A program made the translations under genes and the position numbers. A DNA stretch of 64,000 bases, taken from VXYK01 sp965214565. GTDB taxonomy: Bacteria > Actinomycetota > Acidimicrobiia > Acidimicrobiales > Aldehydirespiratoraceae. Shown piece by piece: positions 43,209 through 51,519 of this stretch; positions within the stretch are counted from its first letter, which is position 1, and each line of letters opens with the position of its first letter. The notes under the pieces are model-generated. The model worked only from the letters and a program-made list of their open reading frames with translations. It had not been told where the DNA came from and searched no databases. The stretch lies in assembly GCA_965214565.1 (NCBI GenBank), contig OZ243951.1:2542001-2606000 (forward strand), written 5' to 3'.

Positions 43209-43237
43209 TTGCCTTCGTTTCTCTCGGCCTCTAGTGT
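43209..43237 (+). promoter_or_regulatory. mihF promoter with -35 and -10
   Basis: TTGCCT at 43209-43214 and TAGTGT at 43232-43237 are separated by 17 bases. The ATG follows 7 bases after the -10. This is the clearest complete promoter seen, and it predicts a leaderless mRNA for an expected abundant protein. Confidence 0.65.
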
Positions 43238-43244
43238 TTCTGTC

Positions 43245-43559
43245 ATGTCTAACCCTCCAAAGTTGTCAGACGAGGCGCGAGCCGCAGCACTTGCAAAGGC
43301 AACCGAAGCGCGAAAGGCCCGTCGAGAGTTAAAGCAGTTGTTGAAGATGCGATCTTTGACTCTTGCCGAAGTTTTCGAAAAGGCCGACTCAGACGAAATC
43401 GTTGCAAAGACGAAGACGTTGGCCGTGATCGAGTCGCTTCCTGGGGTAGGGAAAGTCAAGGCCCGGCGTGCCATGGAAGACATCGGTATTGCGGAGAACC
43501 GCCGTCTTCGGGGTCTTGGCCAGAAGCAGAGGGCTGAACTTCTGGAGCGGTTCGGCTGA
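43245..43559 (+). CDS. mihF: integration host factor, actinobacterial type (mIHF)
   Basis: This nucleoid-associated protein (104 residues) is characteristic of Actinomycetota and unrelated to HU-like IHF. It has a basic N-terminal helix (EARAAALAKATEARKARRELKQLLKMRSLTLAEVFEKA) and a helix-turn-helix/H2TH-like C-terminal core with VIESLPGVGKVKARRAMEDIGIAENRRLRGLGQKQRAELLERF. ATG 43245 is chosen from family length and the promoter. The mihF-gmk-rpoZ order is typical of the phylum. Confidence 0.94.
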   Translation: MSNPPKLSDEARAAALAKATEARKARRELKQLLKMRSLTLAEVFEKADSDEIVAKTKTLAVIESLPGVGKVKARRAMEDIGIAENRRLRGLGQKQRAELLERFG

Positions 43560-43571
43560 CCAGAGTCTGCT

Positions 43572-43595
43572 ATGAGGCTGGTTGATCGACGGTGA
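43572..43595 (+). other. seven-codon relay ORF overlapping the gmk start
   Basis: ATG 43572 opens MRLVDRR and ends at TGA 43593-43595, overlapping the gmk GTG at 43592 as GTGA. It begins 12 bases after the mihF stop. gmk has no visible Shine-Dalgarno. The geometry matches the other relay ORFs; its function is inferred. Confidence 0.4.
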
Positions 43596-44149
43596 TTGCG
43601 GCCTCAGACCAGTTGGTCGTTGTCATCTCCGGCCCGGGTGGGGTTGGGAAGGGTACGCTGGTTGCCCGGCTGTTGGACCGGGACCACCGGCTCTGGCTCT
43701 CGCGTAGTTGGACGACCCGCGCCCGGCGTCCAGGCGAGTCGATGGAGGCATACCACTTCACGAACAGGGAGTTCTTTGACCGACACATGGAGGCCGGCGG
43801 ATTCCTCGAGTGGGTGGACTTCTTGGACTACCGCCAAGGCACACCGGTGGTACAGCCACCCCCGGGACATGATCTGGTCTATGAGATCGACGTCTACGGA
43901 GCCAAGCAGATCCGTGAGCACTTTCCCGACGCGCTGTTGGTTTTCGTCGATGCTCCTTCCCGTGAAGCCCAGCGGGCTCGCTTGGTCGGTCGCGGCGACC
44001 CCCCGGACAAGATTGAAGACCGCTTGGCCTGCGCCGACACCGAGTTGGCCACAGCGCGAGAACTCGGTGCGAGGATATTGATCAACGGCGACCTCAATCG
44101 GGCGCTCGAAGAGTTGGAAGCGTTGATTCGCGAGCGTCGCGGGAGCTAG
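43592..44149 (+). CDS. gmk: guanylate kinase
   Basis: Gmk phosphorylates GMP to GDP. The 185-residue product shows P-loop VISGPGGVGKGTLVARLL and the GMP-binding region SRSWTTRARRPGESMEAYHFTNREFFDRHMEAGGFLEW. DLVYEIDVYGAKQI and the lid Arg follow. It is compact for the family. GTG start overlapped by a short upstream ORF. It lies in the conserved mihF-gmk-rpoZ set. Confidence 0.94.
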   Translation: MIAASDQLVVVISGPGGVGKGTLVARLLDRDHRLWLSRSWTTRARRPGESMEAYHFTNREFFDRHMEAGGFLEWVDFLDYRQGTPVVQPPPGHDLVYEIDVYGAKQIREHFPDALLVFVDAPSREAQRARLVGRGDPPDKIEDRLACADTELATARELGARILINGDLNRALEELEALIRERRGS

Positions 44150-44228
44150 TGCCGCTGCTACGCTTGTATGTCGGTTGAACACCACGCGGCTGACGACACA
44201 GTTCGTCGACGTCTCGGGAGAAGGCACA

Positions 44229-44537
44229 ATGGCACACGGCTATGACACGATGATGAATCCTTCGATTGAGGGCCTCCTCGACGATGTCGGCTCCAAGTTC
44301 CGACTCGTCACGCTCTCTGCCATGCGGAGCCGCGAAATCACGAACTATGTGGGGCAACTCGGCCGAGGTATGGGGGCGTCGATACCTCCCCAGGTTGCGT
44401 CCACGGCCAGCAAGCCGTTGTCGATCGCCTTCGAGGAAATCGCTGCGGACAAGATCATCGCCGTCGACGTCGACACGGAAGCCGGAGCAGAAGCCGAATC
44501 CGAAGGTGGAACCGCTGCGGACTTTGTGGGTGCCTGA
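44229..44537 (+). CDS. rpoZ: DNA-directed RNA polymerase omega subunit
   Basis: Omega helps assemble and stabilise RNA polymerase and in many bacteria contributes a ppGpp site. The 102-residue product contains MMNPSIEGLLDDVGSKFRLVTLSAMRSREITNY and KPLSIAFEEIAADKI, family signatures, followed by an acidic Ala/Glu tail. ATG 44229 has a strong Shine-Dalgarno, GGGAGAAGG, 4 bases upstream, unusual in this window where most starts lack one. A TACGCT box at 44159-44164 could be its promoter. Confidence 0.93.
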   Translation: MAHGYDTMMNPSIEGLLDDVGSKFRLVTLSAMRSREITNYVGQLGRGMGASIPPQVASTASKPLSIAFEEIAADKIIAVDVDTEAGAEAESEGGTAADFVGA

Positions 44538-44564
44538 CCCGAGCAACAGGGCGGTGGCTGGCAC

Positions 44565-45821
44565 ATGACCACGCTCTCCGGTCGACGCATCATCCTTGGT
44601 GTGACCGGCGGAATCGCCGCCTACAAGGCGGTTGAGATCTGTCGTCGTCTAGTTGACGCCGGTGCGCATGTCACTCCGGTTCTTACTGCAGGCGCCCTGA
44701 AGATGGTCGGTGAGGCCACCTTCTCGGCGTTGGCCAGCGAACCGGCGCGCACTTCTCTGTTCAACGATCCCTCGAGTCCGATTCCGCACACCGTCATGGG
44801 TCGCAATGCTGACTTGGTGCTGGTGGCTCCGGCGACGGCGAGGGTCATTTCCGATATTCGCACGGGACGCTCGGCTGATCTCTTGACGGCCACGATTCTC
44901 GCCACCCGGGCACCGCTGATGATCTGCCCGGCGATGCACACCGAAATGTGGGAACAGGTGTCTGTGCAGGAGAACCTCGAGGTGCTGCGTGGCCGTGGCG
45001 TGCATGTCGTTGATCCAGAGAGTGGCCGACTCGCTGGAGGAGACTTCGGCCTCGGGCGACTCGCCGAGCCGGCATCGATTGTGACTGCTGTCGGGAGCCT
45101 GCTGGCCCCGAACGATCCTGGTGGCCCGAGTGATCTTGGAGGCCAGAATGACCTTGGAGGGATGCGGGTGCTCGTCACCGCCGGCGGGACTCGCGAGCCA
45201 ATTGATGCGGTCCGATTTGTGGGCAACCGGTCCTCAGGCAGACAAGGCCATGCCCTCGCACGGAACGCGGCGGAACGAGGTGCTGACGTTGTGTTGGTTA
45301 CAACCAACGCGCTAAGCGCTCCGGGCGGCGTTCGCATCGTGGATGTGTCCACGGCCGAGGAAATGCATCGTGCTTGCACCGCTGAAGCGCCCGAGGCTGA
45401 CCTGGTCGTGATGGCCGCAGCGGTCGCAGACTTCCGGCCGCACAGAGCAGTGGATCGCAAACTCAAGAAGGACGAGGGGATCCTCAGTGTCGAGTTCGAG
45501 CCCACGGCCGACATCCTTGCGTGTCTGGGTGCCACCAAACCCGATGGTCAGGTCCTGGTCGGATTCGCTGCCGAAACCGACGACGTCGAAATTAACGCGG
45601 CGGAAAAGCTCGACAAGAAGAACCTGGACATAATCGTGGCGAACGACGTGTCCAAACCCGGTGTCGGATTTGAGCATGAGACCAACGAGGTTGTAGTGCT
45701 ACGGGCGGACGGAGTCCGGCAGCACCTTCCGCTGTGCAGCAAGGGCGAGGTGGCCCGTGTCGTGCTTGATGCCGCCGTTGAAACCCTTAACCGACTCGAC
45801 AATTCACAGGAGCAAGAGTGA
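44565..45821 (+). CDS. coaBC: bifunctional phosphopantothenoylcysteine decarboxylase / phosphopantothenate--cysteine ligase
   Basis: CoaBC carries out two consecutive steps of coenzyme A synthesis. The 418-residue product has an N-terminal flavoprotein domain (about 1-180; RRIILGVTGGIAAYKAVEICRRL, ICPAMHTEMWE). The C-terminal CTP-dependent ligase domain (about 201-400; MRVLVTAGGTREPIDAVRFVGNRSSGRQGHALA, KLKK, ANDVSKPGVGF) follows. The linker holds three in-frame copies of a six-residue repeat (NDPGGP, SDLGGQ, NDLGGM). It begins 27 bases after rpoZ and overlaps metK. Confidence 0.96.
   Translation: MTTLSGRRIILGVTGGIAAYKAVEICRRLVDAGAHVTPVLTAGALKMVGEATFSALASEPARTSLFNDPSSPIPHTVMGRNADLVLVAPATARVISDIRTGRSADLLTATILATRAPLMICPAMHTEMWEQVSVQENLEVLRGRGVHVVDPESGRLAGGDFGLGRLAEPASIVTAVGSLLAPNDPGGPSDLGGQNDLGGMRVLVTAGGTREPIDAVRFVGNRSSGRQGHALARNAAERGADVVLVTTNALSAPGGVRIVDVSTAEEMHRACTAEAPEADLVVMAAAVADFRPHRAVDRKLKKDEGILSVEFEPTADILACLGATKPDGQVLVGFAAETDDVEINAAEKLDKKNLDIIVANDVSKPGVGFEHETNEVVVLRADGVRQHLPLCSKGEVARVVLDAAVETLNRLDNSQEQE
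45111..45164 (+). repeat. three 18-bp in-frame repeats in the coaBC interdomain linker
   Basis: Units at 45111, 45129 and 45147 encode NDPGGP, SDLGGQ and NDLGGM. They sit exactly between the decarboxylase and ligase domains and end at the Met that opens the CoaB domain (MRVLVTAGGT). The period is a multiple of three, so frame is kept. This resembles a gene-junction repeat fossilised inside a fused gene. Confidence 0.8.
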
Positions 45822-47020
45822 CTCGCTGGACCTTCACCTCTGAGAGCGTGACCGAGGGCCATCCGGACAAGATGGCAGATCAGATTTCAGACTCAATTCT
45901 CGATGCCATGTTGGCCCAGGACGAAATGAGTCGTGTGGCCTGCGAAACCATGGTGACTACTGGACTTGCGATCGTGGCCGGTGAGATCACCACCGACGCC
46001 TATGTGGATATTGCCGGCACGGTACGTGAGACGATCAAGGAGATCGGCTACGACCGTGAAGCCTTCGGTTACGACGGCAACACCTGCGGGGTGATGGTCA
46101 CGATCGACGACCAGTCGCCGGACATCTTTCTGGGACTCACCGCGTCTGAAGAGGTTCGTTCCGGTATTGCCGGAGAAAAAGACGCACTCGACATGCAGGG
46201 GGCCGGGGATCAGGGGATGATGTTCGGCTACGCCTGCGATGAGACTGAGGAACTGATGCCGTTGCCCATTCACCTCGCTCATCGGATGGCCGAACGCCAC
46301 GCCGAGGTCCGCAAGGCCGGGACGATTCCCTATCTCCGACCGGATGCCAAGACCCAGGTGACTTTCGAGTATGAGGGCAGCAAACCTGTTCGGCTCAAGA
46401 CCGTCCTGGTCTCCACCCAGCACAATGACGGCATCGACCGCGACTCGATGATTCGGCCCGATCTGATCGAGCATGTGATTGCTCCGGTCATTCCCGCGGA
46501 GTTCGCCGACGACAACTACGACGTCTACGTCAACCCGACGGGCCGTTTCGTGATCGGTGGTCCCGTGGGGGACTGTGGACTCACCGGACGCAAGATCATT
46601 GTCGACACGTACGGTGGGATGGCTCGCCATGGCGGTGGTGCATTCTCAGGCAAGGATCCTTCGAAGGTCGATCGTTCGGCTGCCTACGCGGCCCGCTGGG
46701 TGGCAAAGAACTTGGTCGCCTCGGGAGCAGCAAGCCGCTGTGAGGTTCAGGTCGCCTACGCCATCGGCATGGCCCGCCCCGTTTCGATCCTTGTCGACAC
46801 CTTCGGCACGGAGACTGTCGAAAAGGTAGCGATCGACGCAGCCATCGACGACATATTCGATCTCCGTCCAGCCGCGATACTCCGCGATCTCGATCTCCGT
46901 CGTCCGATCTACCGCAAGACCGCCGCATACGGGCACTTCGGCCGTTCGAGCGACGACGGCCTGTTCCCCTGGGAGCAGACGAACCGGGTCGACGACCTCG
47001 TCTCAGCATTGGGACTCTGA
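45818..47020 (+). CDS. metK: S-adenosylmethionine synthase
   Basis: MetK makes SAM from methionine and ATP. The 400-residue product shows FTSESVTEGHPDKMADQISDSILDAML, the methionine/ATP motif GAGDQGMMFGYACDET, LRPDAKTQVTFEY and the P-loop-like GGGAFSGKDPSKVDRSAAYAARWVAKNLV. It overlaps coaBC by 4 bases (GTGA). It supplies the methyl donor used by several methyltransferases encoded nearby. Confidence 0.97.
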   Translation: MTRWTFTSESVTEGHPDKMADQISDSILDAMLAQDEMSRVACETMVTTGLAIVAGEITTDAYVDIAGTVRETIKEIGYDREAFGYDGNTCGVMVTIDDQSPDIFLGLTASEEVRSGIAGEKDALDMQGAGDQGMMFGYACDETEELMPLPIHLAHRMAERHAEVRKAGTIPYLRPDAKTQVTFEYEGSKPVRLKTVLVSTQHNDGIDRDSMIRPDLIEHVIAPVIPAEFADDNYDVYVNPTGRFVIGGPVGDCGLTGRKIIVDTYGGMARHGGGAFSGKDPSKVDRSAAYAARWVAKNLVASGAASRCEVQVAYAIGMARPVSILVDTFGTETVEKVAIDAAIDDIFDLRPAAILRDLDLRRPIYRKTAAYGHFGRSSDDGLFPWEQTNRVDDLVSALGL

Positions 47021-47028
47021 GGTTCCGC

Positions 47029-48795
47029 TTGCCGAAGTCGAGCTCGGGAGGACCCGACCGCAAGGTCGTGCGGGTTGTTCCCGATGTGTTGGGGATCAAC
47101 AGAGAGTTCGACTACTACGTTCCCGAGGCGTGGCACCGCGATGGTCGCGCGGCCCGGCTGAGCGTGGGTTCGATGGTGCGGGTGTCTCTGGCGGGAAGGC
47201 GGGTGGGCGCCTGGGTGTGCGCTCTCGATGTTGAACCGGCCCAAGGAGTGGAGCTGGCCCCGTTGAGAACCCTGCGCGGCATTGGACCCGACGCCGAGAT
47301 GCTCGAACTGGCTTCCTGGGCGGCGTGGCGTTGGGCTGGCAGCAGAGTGAAGTTCCTGCGTGCTGCTTCACCGCCCTCGATGCTCGCGGGAGTGCCGCGG
47401 GGCGCGAGCCGCGACCCTGTGCCGTCCGGCCCCGCGGACGTGTTCTCGCGGGCATTCGAGCTGGCTCGGGAACGTGGCGTCGCAGTGGTCAGGACCCCAC
47501 CGATCAGCGACGATGTGTCGTTGGCTCTGGAAGCTTGCAGAGGGGGCGACGCGTTGTTGCTACTCGCAGACTCCGCTAGGGCCCGTCGCCTCGGGATCGC
47601 CTTGCGCCGTGCCGGCGTCAGGATCGCTCTAGGGGTTCAGGAGTGGTCTGTGGCCGCCAGCGGGGCCACGGTGGTCGGGACTCGGTCGGCGGTCTGGATG
47701 CCCATGCCGCGGCTTTCCGGGGTGGTTGTCTTCGACGAGCACGATGAGTCGCACGCCGAGCAGTCGACTCCTGCCTGGAACGCTCGGGAGGCCGGTCTGG
47801 AGCGGGCCCGCCGCCGCGGTGTGCCGGTCGTGCTCAGTTCTCCGGTGCCGTCGCTCGAGGCACTGCGCTCCGGTCCTCTGCTTCGGCCTGACCGTGCTGC
47901 GGAGAGATTGGGGTGGCCGAGGGTGGAAGTGCTCGATCGTCGTGCCGAGGACCCGGCGAAGGTGGGCCTCTTCGCCGAGGGTGTCGCCGGGGTGCTCCGG
48001 GGCGAGAGTCGGGTCGTCTGTGTGCTGAATCGCAGGGGACGTTCGCGGCTGTTGGCCTGCACGGCGTGCGGCGAGCTGGTGCGTACGCTCGACGGTACCT
48101 CACCCATGGTGCTTGAAGACTCCGAGCTTCGTTCGCCTGATGGCAGCGAGGTGCGTCCGCCGGTATGCGCCCTATGCGGAGACACCCGTTTGAAGAACCT
48201 CCGAGCAGGGGTGACACGCGCCAGGGAAGAATTGGAAGCTCTGGTCGGCGAGGCAGTCGACGAGGTCACCGCGTCGACTGTGGCGCAACCGGCGAGCCGA
48301 GTGGTGATCGGAACCGAAGCGGTGCTGCATCGCATCGTCGCGGCCGATGTCGTCGTGTTCTTGGACCTTGACCAGGAACTTCTCGCGCCTCGCCAGAGAG
48401 CCGTGGAACAGGCGATGGCGCTGTTGGCACGGGCTGCTCGTCTACTGGGGCCGCGCAACTCCGGTGGGTGCCTCGTGCTCCAGACCCGCCAACCGGACCA
48501 TGAAGTTGTGCGGGCGGTGACACGCGCCGACCCGTCGATCGTGGCGGTCGCGGAGCGCGATCGGCGCAGATCCGTGGGTATAGCGCCCTACGGAGCACAG
48601 GTTCTGGTCTCCGGTGCAGGAGCGGCAGAGTTCATCGGCACGCTGGGCCATCGGGCCGGGGTTCGAGTCCTCGGCCCCTCCGACGACCGTTGGTTGTTGC
48701 AGGCCGACACCCATGAGCCGCTCCTCAACGCCATCGAAGACACGCCCCGCCCCGACAGTCGTCTGCGGATAGAGGTCGACCCGCTGCGGGTGTGA
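47029..48795 (+). CDS. priA: PriA-like primosomal protein N' lacking Walker A
   Basis: The 588-residue product follows the PriA layout: an N-terminal DNA-binding domain (VVPDVLGINREFDYYVPEAW, GSMVRVSLAGRRVGAWV) and a helicase-like core. The P-loop expected near VAVVRTPPISDDVSLAL lacks GKT/S. The DEAH-type motif appears as VVVFDEHDESHAEQ. Zinc cysteines are reduced to CTAC and CALC pairs. Actinobacterial PriA homologues are known to be degenerate in this way, so it is probably not an active helicase and may act in primosome assembly only. TTG start 8 bases after metK. Converges with the minus-strand methyltransferase gene, 11 bases apart. Confidence 0.85.
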   Translation: MPKSSSGGPDRKVVRVVPDVLGINREFDYYVPEAWHRDGRAARLSVGSMVRVSLAGRRVGAWVCALDVEPAQGVELAPLRTLRGIGPDAEMLELASWAAWRWAGSRVKFLRAASPPSMLAGVPRGASRDPVPSGPADVFSRAFELARERGVAVVRTPPISDDVSLALEACRGGDALLLLADSARARRLGIALRRAGVRIALGVQEWSVAASGATVVGTRSAVWMPMPRLSGVVVFDEHDESHAEQSTPAWNAREAGLERARRRGVPVVLSSPVPSLEALRSGPLLRPDRAAERLGWPRVEVLDRRAEDPAKVGLFAEGVAGVLRGESRVVCVLNRRGRSRLLACTACGELVRTLDGTSPMVLEDSELRSPDGSEVRPPVCALCGDTRLKNLRAGVTRAREELEALVGEAVDEVTASTVAQPASRVVIGTEAVLHRIVAADVVVFLDLDQELLAPRQRAVEQAMALLARAARLLGPRNSGGCLVLQTRQPDHEVVRAVTRADPSIVAVAERDRRRSVGIAPYGAQVLVSGAGAAEFIGTLGHRAGVRVLGPSDDRWLLQADTHEPLLNAIEDTPRPDSRLRIEVDPLRV

Positions 48796-48806
48796 GGCTC
48801 AAGGAG

Positions 48807-49340
48807 CTACTGCTGGGATTTCGACGTCCAGTTGGTGCGGCGGGTTTCGTAGAGGGCGATTGCGGTTGCGATTGCGACGTTGAGTGAGCCGACTTTGCCG
48901 AGTTGGGGGATGAAGGCGATGTCGTCGCAGACTTCTAGTGTGTTGGGAGTGATCCCTCGATCCTCGTGGCCGATCACCAGAGCTATGTCGCCGGACAGAT
49001 CGGTGTCGTGAAGCGGCGAGGCATCGCTGGTGAGTTCGAGTGCGATTACCCGGTAGCCGTTGGCCCGTGCCGCGGTCACTGCCGCAGGACCTGAGTCGAT
49101 CTCCGTCCAACTCAAATAGCGGGCGCTTCCCAGAGCGGTCTTGTCGACTTTGTCGTGGTCCGGCGAGGTGCCTTTGGCGATCCACAGGTGATCGATGCGC
49201 TGCGCGGCTGCAGTGCGAACGATCGAACCGACGTTGAACGGGTTGGCCACGCCGTCGAGGATCAGGGCAAGCCGACCTGTGGTTCGCTGACGCCAAGAAC
49301 GGTGAAGCCGTTTCATGCCCGTGCCGTCGAGTTGTGCCAC
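48807..49340 (-). CDS. TrmH/SpoU family RNA 2'-O-methyltransferase
   Basis: The 177-residue SPOUT protein contains LALILDGVANPFNVGSIVRTAAAQRIDHLWI, the glycine-rich IALVIGHEDRGI and the C-terminal knot IPQLGKVGSLNVAIATAIALYE. This matches tRNA or rRNA ribose methylases using SAM. GTG 49340 is chosen because it shares one base with the stop of the upstream gene and the conserved domain starts soon after. A longer frame to 49505 overlaps that gene and has no homology. The target nucleotide is not deducible. Confidence 0.88.
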   Translation of the reverse strand: MAQLDGTGMKRLHRSWRQRTTGRLALILDGVANPFNVGSIVRTAAAQRIDHLWIAKGTSPDHDKVDKTALGSARYLSWTEIDSGPAAVTAARANGYRVIALELTSDASPLHDTDLSGDIALVIGHEDRGITPNTLEVCDDIAFIPQLGKVGSLNVAIATAIALYETRRTNWTSKSQQ

Positions 49341-49948
49341 TAGTCCTCCCGTGGGTTGACTTCGAGTATGCGATAACCCGAGCGGCTGACCAACCGAATT
49401 GTCGGGAATCCTTGGTCTGTCAGCCAACGACTCAGAGAATCGCTGCCCAGGTGTTTCTGGACGACGAGATGGGCCCGGCCGTCGGGGTTCAAGCGGCTGA
49501 GCCACGTCTCAAGCAGTTGATGCAACGCTTGTTTGCCGATCCGGATCGGTGGGTTGGACAGGATTCGGTCGAAACGAACGCTCTTTGGTACCTCAGTGGG
49601 AGGCGCGACAGTGATGCGGTCGCCGGCACCTAACGCCTCGGCATTGAGTTCGGTGAGTGTCCGAGCCCGAGTATTGGTATCGACAGCCCAGATTCGACCT
49701 GTCGCAGTTCGCAGTGCAGTGACGCAGGCAATGGGCCCCCAGCCGCAGCCGAGGTCGAGGGCCACCGTGTCGTCCTCCACCCGAGGAGTCTCTGTTAGCA
49801 GCAACTTTGTACCGGGATCGAGCCGATCGGAGGAGAACACTCCCCGGTCTGATGTGAGTGTCACGGACAGGTCAACGAGGTTGATCTCGACCCGCGAAGG
49901 TCTAGAGGCCACCTTCGGGTCTTGATCGAAATAGTGAGCCGTCCCCAC
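49340..49948 (-). CDS. class I SAM-dependent methyltransferase (RsmC-like small domain)
   Basis: The 202-residue product starts YFDQDPKVASRPSRVEINLVDLSVTLTSDRGVFSSDRLDPGTKLLL, the MTS/RsmC-type lead-in. It then has the SAM motif VALDLGCGWGPIACV and the N-P-P-[IF] catalytic motif DRILSNPPIRIGK, which suggests methylation of an exocyclic amino group, probably in rRNA. The GTG start follows a TACGGT -10 box by 7 bases on the minus strand. It is transcribed ahead of the SpoU gene, forming a two-gene RNA-modification operon. Confidence 0.88.
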   Translation of the reverse strand: MGTAHYFDQDPKVASRPSRVEINLVDLSVTLTSDRGVFSSDRLDPGTKLLLTETPRVEDDTVALDLGCGWGPIACVTALRTATGRIWAVDTNTRARTLTELNAEALGAGDRITVAPPTEVPKSVRFDRILSNPPIRIGKQALHQLLETWLSRLNPDGRAHLVVQKHLGSDSLSRWLTDQGFPTIRLVSRSGYRILEVNPRED

Positions 49949-49955
49949 AGCCGCG

Positions 49956-49961
49956 ACCGTA
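49956..49961 (-). promoter_or_regulatory. -10 box for the minus-strand methyltransferase operon
   Basis: TACGGT read on the minus strand lies 7 bases before the GTG at 49948, in the leaderless arrangement. It diverges from the def promoter 40 bases away. Confidence 0.45.
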
Positions 49962-49997
49962 CTGCACCCTCAACGCCATGGGCGTGGATCTTTCGGT

Positions 49998-50003
49998 TAG
50001 CCT
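49998..50003 (+). promoter_or_regulatory. -10 box of leaderless def promoter
   Basis: TAGCCT lies 6 bases before the GTG at 50010. Confidence 0.6.
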
Positions 50004-50009
50004 GAACGG

Positions 50010-50615
50010 GTGAGCAGTTACGACATTCGTGTCATTGGGGATCCCGTGTTGCGCCAGAGTGCGCGTCGGATTACCGACATCGACGGCGCGCTCGTGCGAC
50101 TTGCCGACGACATGATCGAAACGATGTACGAAGCACCAGGTATCGGGCTCGCGGCTCCCCAAGTAGGAGTACAGAAAAGGTTGTTTGTATGGGATATGGG
50201 CGAAGGACCAAAGGTGATCGTCAACCCCGAGATCATCGAATCGGACGGCGAATGGCTCTATGACGAGGCATGCCTGTCGGTTCCCGGGTTGTCCTGGGAG
50301 ATAGTCCGCCCCAAGACGGTTCACCTGGTCGGTCGCGACCTCGACGGCAACGAGATGTCGTTCGAGGCCGATGAACTGGAGGCGAGGTTGTTCCAACACG
50401 AGCTCGATCATCTCGACGGCACCCTGCTGATTGAGCGGCTCGACTCAGACACCCGCAAGACCGCGCTCAAGACGATCCGCGCCCTGCAGTTGGCGGAGGC
50501 CATGCCAACATCACGAGCCGTCGGATCACGCAGCGCCACGAATGCGAGCGATGAAACTGCGAGTGGCATAGCAGCGAGCCCCAAGGCTGCGAGCCAAGGC
50601 CTAAGGCTGCCGTGA
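50010..50615 (+). CDS. def: peptide deformylase
   Basis: Def removes the formyl group from nascent proteins. The 201-residue metalloprotein has motif 1 APGIGLAAPQVGVQKRLFVWD, motif 2 YDEACLSVPGLSWE and motif 3 LEARLFQHELDHLDGTLLIERL with the metal Cys and two His. After about residue 165 it has a 35-residue low-complexity tail built partly from four degenerate 15-bp repeats (ASDET, ASGIA, ASPKA, ASQGL). The TGA overlaps the fmt GTG. Pairing with fmt is functionally logical (formylation and deformylation). Confidence 0.96.
   Translation: MSSYDIRVIGDPVLRQSARRITDIDGALVRLADDMIETMYEAPGIGLAAPQVGVQKRLFVWDMGEGPKVIVNPEIIESDGEWLYDEACLSVPGLSWEIVRPKTVHLVGRDLDGNEMSFEADELEARLFQHELDHLDGTLLIERLDSDTRKTALKTIRALQLAEAMPTSRAVGSRSATNASDETASGIAASPKAASQGLRLP
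50544..50603 (+). repeat. four degenerate 15-bp repeats at the 3' end of def
   Basis: Units begin GCGAG at 50544, 50559, 50574 and 50589 and encode A-S-x-x-x pentapeptides in frame. They lie immediately before the GTGA overlap with fmt. They look like an older, diverged version of the junction repeats. Confidence 0.6.
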
Positions 50616-51514
50616 CCATTCCGCCACCGGCGGAGATTCGACGCATCGTCTACTTGGGCACGCCCGCCACCGCGGTGCCGCCCCTGCGCGCGCTGTGCCG
50701 CGTCGGCTACGAGATACCCCTGGTCGTCTCGCGCCCCGACACCCGAAGGGGACGTGGCGCATCCTTTGAACCGAGCCCGGTGAAAGCGGCGGCGCTCAAT
50801 CTTGGTCTGGACGTCAGCGACGACATCGAGGACCTGTCAGAGGTCGGCGCCGACCTCGGCGTGGTGGTTGCGTACGGTGAGATCATCCCAGCAGCGCTCC
50901 TCGAAGAGTTGGCGATGCTCAACCTTCATTTCTCGTTGCTGCCGCGTTGGCGTGGAGCCGCACCGATAGAGCGGGCGTTGCTTGCAGGCGACGAAGTCAC
51001 GGGCGTGTCCTTGATGGCCCTTGAGGAGGGCCTCGACACCGGTGCCGTCTTTAAGGTGGCTGAGACGCCGATCGACCCCGACGAGGATTGCAACACCCTG
51101 AGAGACCGGCTTGTAGACCTTGGAACCGAACTATTGATCGAGTCGCTTTCAGAGGGGCTCGGCCGGCCGCAGCCGCAGCTCGGCGATCCGCTCTACGCCG
51201 CAAAGATCTCCGCTGAGGACCGCCATATCGACTGGACCCGACCGGCCGTCGAGATCCACCGGCAGGTGCGTGTCGGTGGCGCTTGGACCAGCTTTCGTGA
51301 CCAGCGTTTCAAGATCTGGCGTACCGCACCGGTAGATGCCCCGGTCACCGGCGTGCCAATCGACGCTCCAGCCGGATCGATCAGCGGGCAGTTCGTGGCA
51401 ACGGGCGAGGGGCTGATCGAGTTGCTTGAAGTACAGGCCCAGGGTCGCACACGTCAAGTTGCATCCGCCTGGCGCAACGGAGCCAAGCTCACCCCCGAAG
51501 ACCGGTTCGTCTGA
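50612..51514 (+). CDS. fmt: methionyl-tRNA formyltransferase
   Basis: Fmt formylates initiator Met-tRNA using 10-formyl-THF. The 300-residue product has VYLGTPATAVPPLRAL, the folate/catalytic region VVVAYGEIIPAALLEELAMLNLHFSLLPRWRGAAPIERALLAGD with Asn-His-Ser, and GLDTGAVF. The C-terminal OB domain has KLTPEDRF. The usual SLLP-RWRGAAP-(V/I) loop is intact. GTG start overlaps the def stop. Confidence 0.95.
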   Translation: MTIPPPAEIRRIVYLGTPATAVPPLRALCRVGYEIPLVVSRPDTRRGRGASFEPSPVKAAALNLGLDVSDDIEDLSEVGADLGVVVAYGEIIPAALLEELAMLNLHFSLLPRWRGAAPIERALLAGDEVTGVSLMALEEGLDTGAVFKVAETPIDPDEDCNTLRDRLVDLGTELLIESLSEGLGRPQPQLGDPLYAAKISAEDRHIDWTRPAVEIHRQVRVGGAWTSFRDQRFKIWRTAPVDAPVTGVPIDAPAGSISGQFVATGEGLIELLEVQAQGRTRQVASAWRNGAKLTPEDRFV

Positions 51515-51519
51515 GGCAC

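Noticed and set aside
48655..48685. tRNA T-arm-like sequence GGTTCGAGTCC
   Set aside because: It lies in frame inside priA; no acceptor stem, anticodon arm or D-arm surrounds it.
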